This document shows, one piece after another, positions 59,526-64,000 of a stretch of 64,000 nucleotides of DNA. Source of the stretch: Methanomicrobiales archaeon HGW-Methanomicrobiales-1 (GTDB lineage: Archaea > Halobacteriota > Methanomicrobia > Methanomicrobiales > Methanospirillaceae); NCBI GenBank assembly GCA_002839675.1, contig PGYM01000002.1, positions 476,111-540,110 of the forward strand, in the 5' to 3' direction. A program made the position numbers and the translations under genes. The notes under the pieces were generated by a model. The model worked only from the letters and a program-made list of their open reading frames with translations. It searched no databases and was not told the DNA's origin. The stretch's first letter is position 1, and every line of letters begins with the position of its first letter.

Positions 59526-59921
59526 ATGACATTTTTTCAGATGACAAAAACGGTGTTAAAAAGTCTTTTCACTCGTCCGGCAACCCTGATGTACCCGGCA
59601 AAACCGGCCAAGAAGACACCCCTCTCCCGGGGACACGTGACAATCGATCCAACGAAATGCATCACCTGCCGGCTCTGCCAGCGTAAGTGTCCGACCCAGG
59701 CTATCTGTGTAGAGGTCAAGGAGAAGACCTGGGAGATCGATAACATGCGGTGTGTTGTCTGTAGCGTATGCGTCGAGGTCTGCCCGACCAAGTGCCTTAC
59801 CATGGATACGCAGTACCGCAAGGCGCTCACCACCCGTGGTGGCAAGGATAAGTTCACCGTTGCAGGGCCAAAGAAGAAGGAACCGGTTGCAGCTGATGTT
59901 GCAAAACCGGCACCAGAATAA
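59526..59921 (+). CDS. echF: Ech hydrogenase ferredoxin-like subunit F
   Basis: NuoI-like protein (131 aa) with two [4Fe-4S] motifs: CITCRLCQRKCPTQAICV near 44 and CVVCSVCVEVCPTKCLTM near 75. It carries electrons from soluble ferredoxin to EchC. The tail of about 35 residues (KKKEPVAADVAKPAPE) is Lys/Pro/Ala-rich and probably flexible. It begins 8 bases after echE and is the last gene of the operon. Confidence 0.93.
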   Translation: MTFFQMTKTVLKSLFTRPATLMYPAKPAKKTPLSRGHVTIDPTKCITCRLCQRKCPTQAICVEVKEKTWEIDNMRCVVCSVCVEVCPTKCLTMDTQYRKALTTRGGKDKFTVAGPKKKEPVAADVAKPAPE

Positions 59922-59937
59922 TTTTCAATAATCCCTG

Positions 59938-59967
59938 ACGGGAAATTGCTTCCCGTTTCACTTTTTT
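59938..59967 (+). terminator. Terminator of the ech operon
   Basis: Perfect 7-base stem ACGGGAA-attgc-TTCCCGT (59938-59956) followed by tcac and a T6 run (59962-59967), 17 bases after the echF stop. Confidence 0.65.
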
Positions 59968-60060
59968 GTTCCGGGACACCGGGCACTATTGCCACAAAAA
60001 ATGTATCAACCCGTGTCGGTATATCAAGGATCCGGACAACCTTTTCATGATCCTTTGTAC

Positions 60061-61899
60061 TCAGACGGGAGTCGGATCGCGTCTCATCGGACGGACGTTT
60101 GCCCCTTCCATCTCCCCTTCTGCCCATGCGAACCGTTCCTGTATGGTGGGCGGGAGTTCTTTCTCATCGATTGGGACAAACCCGAAATTGCCATAGAACT
60201 TTGCGAGACCCCAGACCGAATGCATGTAGAGCGTATCCTGCCCGCACGCTTCGACAAGTCCCCAGACAACGGCATTCGCGTACCCGTGACCCCGCTGGCT
60301 GACCGGCGTGAACACGCCGTCCACTTCAAACCCGTCGATGTGCCGTTTACACCGGGCAACCGAAACCGCCTGCCCCTCGTGAAAGGCCGCAAATATCCGG
60401 TCAGTTCCCGGGTCGGCCTTTGTATTGTGGTAATCGGTCCAGAGTGCCTCTGCAAGGGAATATTCCAGAGAAAACAACTCCCTCACGAATGCACCCGTAC
60501 TGTGTTTTGCGATATGCAGTGCCGGTACAGATGACACGGGGAGGGGTGGTGCCTCATTGATGGAGCCCTCGATACGGTACCCGCCGGGCGGGACATGGAT
60601 CACGAATTCTGCACCCCTGCCTTCGATCCCGGTCTCCTGTATGGTCATCTCGGTCACTTCAACAATCTGGCGGCAGATGAAAAGACCGATTCCTGCGTGT
60701 CCCCCGGCATCATATTCGAAGATCTGTTTTTTCTTTTCTGTCGGAATCCCGGTGCCATCATCTCTGAAACAGAGGTCAAGCCCTTCGGGTGTCTCGTGAT
60801 ACGTGACAACAATGTTCTTCACTGCACCGCCGCCATGCCGCAGTGAATTTTCAAGGAGATGGGTGAGGACATCGGCAAAGAGCGGGTCTGCATAAACTTC
60901 GAGACGTCCTGCCCAGCACCGGATCGAAACCGTACCGTCATCGGAAGGAAGGCGGGCGGTGTCAAGCGTCCGCTGCACGCTCATCCAGACAGGCGGAAGT
61001 GTCCCGAGATCCTTGTAGGATTCGGTAAGGAAGAGCTGGCGGGCAACGTTCCATGCCAGCGTCCGGATACGTTCGATATACGTGCGTATCCCGGTATCGC
61101 TGCAGCGGGCATCGGCCTCATCAACAGTCTCGATGATCTGGTCAACTGAACGGTGGAGGTGTTCCGCCGAAAAGCGTGAGAGAATGCTGAGTTTGTCGTT
61201 TGCCGTTTTCAAGGCATGCTCAGTGTGGACGCGGCTGGTGACATCGAAGAAGGTGAGGATCGCCCGGTCGCCGGGGAGCAAGGCAGCAGAGACGAGCACG
61301 ATGAACGGGTTCTCATCCGTCAGGGAGAATTTTGTTTCTGTGGCATATACCGCTCCCTCACTGGTGAGCCGGTTGAAAAATTCCTGCTCTTCCTCCCCGC
61401 TCCAGATCGTTGTAATAGTCTTGCCTTTCAGATCTGCAGCTTTTTGGCGGAGGAGGGCAGCAGCCTTCCAGTTGACTTCCTCTATGATCCGTTTGCTACC
61501 GGTATCGGCGATCAGGATGCTGCCTCCTTCCGAATGATCGAAGAGCGTTTTGTAGAGTACTTCCTGCTCCCTCATACGGATGGTAAGGGTTGAAACCAGC
61601 CACCCGATCACGATGATGACAACGGTGCGCAACACTGCTTCGATAAGGATGGCCGATGATGAGCCGGCAAGAAGGAAGACCATAAGGAGGTAGAGCGCTC
61701 CGATGCACCCGGCGAGAATGACCCCCCGGCGCGGGTACTGGTATGCTGCGAGAACTACCGGGATATAGAGAAGATGGGGGAGACCCGTTGAGATCCCGAA
61801 AAGAAGCCCTGCAAGGTTGGCAAGGAGTGCTGCCGCAGCCGTTCCAAGGATCGCCACATTCCAGACAAGATCGCGACCTTCGAACCGGGCACGGTTCAT
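60061..61899 (-). CDS. Membrane histidine-kinase-like protein fused to a GNAT acetyltransferase domain
   Basis: A 612-aa three-part protein. N-terminal membrane helices (about 13-35, 40-60, 60-80, 85-105) precede a PAS-like domain (about 115-230). The kinase region follows: the phosphoacceptor helix reads LSRFSAEHLHRSVDQI near 248, where sibling kinases have SITRHDIKNQL, so the usual His-Asp pair is altered although nearby His residues remain. The ATPase domain is intact: N box HLLENSLRHGG near 350, FRDDGTGIPTEKKK near 380, and HAGIGLFICRQIV. Residues about 465-600 form a GNAT fold, with VDGVFTPVSQRGHGYANAVVWGLVEA near 530 (acetyl-CoA loop RGxGxA) and YGNFGFVP near 577. Kinase-GNAT fusions are unusual; the acetyl target is unknown. 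Confidence 0.85.
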   Translation of the reverse strand: MNRARFEGRDLVWNVAILGTAAAALLANLAGLLFGISTGLPHLLYIPVVLAAYQYPRRGVILAGCIGALYLLMVFLLAGSSSAILIEAVLRTVVIIVIGWLVSTLTIRMREQEVLYKTLFDHSEGGSILIADTGSKRIIEEVNWKAAALLRQKAADLKGKTITTIWSGEEEQEFFNRLTSEGAVYATETKFSLTDENPFIVLVSAALLPGDRAILTFFDVTSRVHTEHALKTANDKLSILSRFSAEHLHRSVDQIIETVDEADARCSDTGIRTYIERIRTLAWNVARQLFLTESYKDLGTLPPVWMSVQRTLDTARLPSDDGTVSIRCWAGRLEVYADPLFADVLTHLLENSLRHGGGAVKNIVVTYHETPEGLDLCFRDDGTGIPTEKKKQIFEYDAGGHAGIGLFICRQIVEVTEMTIQETGIEGRGAEFVIHVPPGGYRIEGSINEAPPLPVSSVPALHIAKHSTGAFVRELFSLEYSLAEALWTDYHNTKADPGTDRIFAAFHEGQAVSVARCKRHIDGFEVDGVFTPVSQRGHGYANAVVWGLVEACGQDTLYMHSVWGLAKFYGNFGFVPIDEKELPPTIQERFAWAEGEMEGANVRPMRRDPTPV

Positions 61900-62176
61900 C
61901 GGTCAGCCCCTGGTACACCTGCTCCGGGTTCCATTCACGGATATTGCGAATTAAAATACTTGAGGGTTGTGATTTTGTAACCACTGGGTCAGGAGAACTA
62001 TAAACTGGCCCTTAGGCCCTGCATGCTTTAAAGCTGGAGAAGTTACCGCCCCATTGCATATTTCAGACGGAACCCCTGATTCCATTCCGGCACGAAACTG
62101 ACGGAGTAAACTACAGTAAATGTCCAGATTACCGGGCAATTGTCGGAAACCAAAAAGTTCCACAAAAAAGTGTTTT
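61900..62176. other. Spacer between two minus-strand genes
   Basis: No gene is supported in these 277 bases. TATA-like tataaact (61999-62006) and A/T-rich stretches could hold the kinase-GNAT promoter on the minus strand (for example the ttaaaatac region, about 61950-61960). A minus-strand frame of 70 codons here has no family features. Confidence 0.35.
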
Positions 62177-63613
62177 TCACGCGAATGAAAATGTCTCAGG
62201 AATCAGCGTTTGCAAATCGACGACAACTGCCAGTGCCGGTGTCGGGTTCACATTCATCTGTTTCTGGAACTTGGTCTGGGACTGCCAGGTACCGGCATTG
62301 ATGCCGAGCACGCCCCGGTAGGTCGTGATGCCCTTGATATGGACATGGCCGGTATGCAGGATCTCGGGCAGCGGATCGATGATCATACGGTCGATCTTTC
62401 CTGCAGCAATGGGTGTCCTGCGCCCATAGGCCGGTGCCAGGTGGCGGCGCTGGAGCATCTCCTGCATCATCTGCCCGCTCTGCTCATAGGATGCCCCGGG
62501 GATCAGCCCGATCATGTCATCGATCGATCGCCCGTGATACATCAGCACCCGCACGCCCTGCAGGTTGACCAGCGCCGGGTTTTCGACGAGCACGCAGTTG
62601 TCGGGGAAATTTTTAATGAATGCATCCGGCAGTACCGGTTGCGGCTCTGCGCCACGGACCACATCGTGGTTGCCCGGCGATATAATGATCTTCATCCGCG
62701 AGGGAAGCTTGCGCATCATGGCGCCGAACGCCTCGTACTGCTCGTAGATGTTTTTTATGGTCAGTTCGCTTTCCTGCCCGGGATAGATACCGATACCATC
62801 TACAAGGTCACCGGCAATCAGGAGGTAGGAAAAATCCGAATCCGCAAGCCAGTCGGAGAACCGGTCCCAGCTCTCCTGCAGGAAAGTGTCACTGCCCACA
62901 TGGACATCAGAGATTAAAACCGCCTTTCCCGGCTCTTCGCTCTTGAACGGGGTGTTGTCGATACGGATATCCGGGCGGTAGAGGAGCTCGGCAAAGAAAA
63001 GTTTTCCGTCGCTGGAGAGTTTGCCCTTCACCCCGATTACTTCATCATGGATGATCCGCTCGGCATCGGAAAAGACCGGGCGATCCTTCCTGAAGAGCAC
63101 GGGAATATTTGCCGAGATGTCCTCGATCTCGGCGATCCGGTGCCCGTTGGTCGTGGTTTTGACTTCCGTGACCATACCGATAATGGTGCATTCTTCCTGC
63201 CGGTACCGGTTGGAACGCGTCAGGGCCTCTATGGGCATAGTGCTGCACCGGCTCCGGATCATTCCCCCCAGCCGGGTGTAACGGTCGCGGAAATAATGGA
63301 GGTAATCTCCGGTACCGTTTATGGGTCCTGATGTCCCGGCAGAACCGCTGACCACTTCTACTGCAGGATCGGTAAGAAACCGGGTTCCGTCCCGGGTAAC
63401 ATTCATACCGGGGATGTGTTGCGCCGAGACCACGATTGCATGGTCCGGCACTCCTGCAATGATGCGCCCGATCAGCTCGGGCTCACCCTGCTCCAGGATG
63501 TACCGCACCACATCGGGATGTACCTGCAGCCGTGCCTCTAAAAAAGCGAGCGTGATCTGCTGTACATCGAGCATGGATAGTATATCGTCCACTGAGAAAA
63601 TATAGGATGCCAT
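62177..63613 (-). CDS. polB: DNA polymerase D small subunit (DP1) with exonuclease-type phosphoesterase
   Basis: Small, 3'-5' exonuclease subunit (478 aa) of the archaeal replicative polymerase D. An N-terminal helical region is followed by an OB fold (about 145-215, ECTIIGMVTEVKTTTNGHRIAEIED). The calcineurin-like phosphoesterase has its metal motifs intact: DVHVGSDTF near 243, GDLVDGIG near 272, SPGNHDVVRGAEP near 318, YHGRSIDDM near 361, and HTGHVHIKGI near 426. Its length is typical of euryarchaeal DP1. The large subunit is not in this window. It is divergent from the LysE-type gene. Confidence 0.95.
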   Translation of the reverse strand: MASYIFSVDDILSMLDVQQITLAFLEARLQVHPDVVRYILEQGEPELIGRIIAGVPDHAIVVSAQHIPGMNVTRDGTRFLTDPAVEVVSGSAGTSGPINGTGDYLHYFRDRYTRLGGMIRSRCSTMPIEALTRSNRYRQEECTIIGMVTEVKTTTNGHRIAEIEDISANIPVLFRKDRPVFSDAERIIHDEVIGVKGKLSSDGKLFFAELLYRPDIRIDNTPFKSEEPGKAVLISDVHVGSDTFLQESWDRFSDWLADSDFSYLLIAGDLVDGIGIYPGQESELTIKNIYEQYEAFGAMMRKLPSRMKIIISPGNHDVVRGAEPQPVLPDAFIKNFPDNCVLVENPALVNLQGVRVLMYHGRSIDDMIGLIPGASYEQSGQMMQEMLQRRHLAPAYGRRTPIAAGKIDRMIIDPLPEILHTGHVHIKGITTYRGVLGINAGTWQSQTKFQKQMNVNPTPALAVVVDLQTLIPETFSFA

Positions 63614-63710
63614 TGCGTCATCCCGGACATGCCACCAACCTCTTTTTCGGGGGATTTATTTCTCTTTCCCGCACACGTTATCATATTCTTGTGATCACGT
63701 AAGAGCACTC

Positions 63711-64000
63711 ATGTATGACGTTCTCCAGACATTTCTTCTTGGGTTGGTAATCGGTCTCACCGGTGCCCTGGCACCGGGGCCAACCCTGGTTGCCACGATC
63801 AATGCCTCGATAGCCGGTGACTGGAAGATCGGCCCGAAGGTGACCGTGGGCCATATGATCGCCGAGAGTGTCATTTTTCTCCTGATTGTCCTGGGGTTTG
63901 CAACCCTCGCCCTTCCTTACACAACAGCAATTGCGGCGATTGGCGGTATTGCCCTGATCGTATTCGGGGCACTTACGATAGCGGGAAGCCGGGGGGCATC
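63711..64000 (+). CDS. LysE-family amino-acid exporter, partial (runs off the window)
   Basis: The first ~96 residues of a LysE/RhtB-type transporter: LQTFLLGLVIGLTGALAPGP at the start is the family's first helix with its (S/A)PGP motif. A charged loop DWKIGPKVTVGHMIAESV precedes the second helix, and a third helix follows. The ATG at 63711 lies about 97 bases from the divergent DNA polymerase gene. The 3' end is beyond the window. Confidence 0.88.
   Translation, partial: MYDVLQTFLLGLVIGLTGALAPGPTLVATINASIAGDWKIGPKVTVGHMIAESVIFLLIVLGFATLALPYTTAIAAIGGIALIVFGALTIAGSRGA

Noticed and set aside
1-64000. tRNA, rRNA and insertion sequence search by eye
   Set aside because: No cloverleaf-like, rRNA-like or transposase sequence was recognised; a dedicated scan could still find a small RNA gene.

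Overview
The window reads as a chromosomal segment of a methanogenic archaeon, most likely of the order Methanomicrobiales (Methanoregula-like). This is inferred from gene content: an Orc1/Cdc6 initiator, a Hel308 helicase, the small subunit of DNA polymerase D, RIO1 kinase, a Dim2-like KH protein, Tsr3, the KEOPS subunit Cgi121, archaeal TyrRS, type II GAPDH, a short archaeal PurA, a six-subunit Ech-type [NiFe] hydrogenase, and several multi-PAS archaeal-type histidine kinases. No rRNA, tRNA, CRISPR array or insertion sequence was found by eye.

Layout. (1) 0.1-7.8 kb: a GDP-mannose enzyme (ManC type), a YgiQ-type radical SAM protein, a PPC/DUF296 protein, a DUF2207-LemA membrane pair and an EF-Tu/SelB-like protein without a visible P-loop. 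(2) 7.9-19.7 kb: an AT-rich, compositionally mosaic surface-glycan island. RmlB-, RmlA- and WecE-like enzymes should make dTDP-4-amino-4,6-dideoxygalactose. A formyltransferase, an ArnC-like polyprenyl-phosphate glycosyltransferase, two overlapping ArnE/ArnF-like small membrane proteins and a GT39-type transferase follow. Together they look like an archaeal counterpart of the bacterial Arn lipid-linked aminosugar route, without a visible deformylase. (3) 19.8-29.1 kb: housekeeping information genes. (4) 29.1-29.7 kb: a probable replication origin with three ORB-like elements next to orc1/cdc6; a second ORB-like pair lies 4 kb away, before hel308. (5) 30.9-37.2 kb: an Lrp regulator with an aminotransferase, then a tightly packed purA-Trm112-unknown-cbiB-pdxS-pdxT run. 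(6) 37.3-52.1 kb: an accessory region with redox flavoproteins, two CARF-like/winged-helix regulators without CRISPR, a phased palindrome array, two histidine kinases (one with three exact-length 483-bp PAS repeats), small Cys-rich and YHS proteins and a truncated paralogue. (7) 52.2-59.9 kb: an energy-conversion block, membrane pyrophosphatase divergent from echABCDEF. (8) 60-64 kb: a histidine-kinase-like protein fused to a GNAT domain, the DNA polymerase D small subunit and the start of a LysE-type exporter.

How the parts work together: the ech hydrogenase couples ferredoxin to H2 and ion translocation, and HppA adds pyrophosphate-driven pumping. The island builds and exports a formamido-sugar for the cell envelope. 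Replication, repair and ribosome/tRNA maturation genes cluster around the putative origin. All functions are read from sequence motifs and knowledge of families; nothing was searched against a database.
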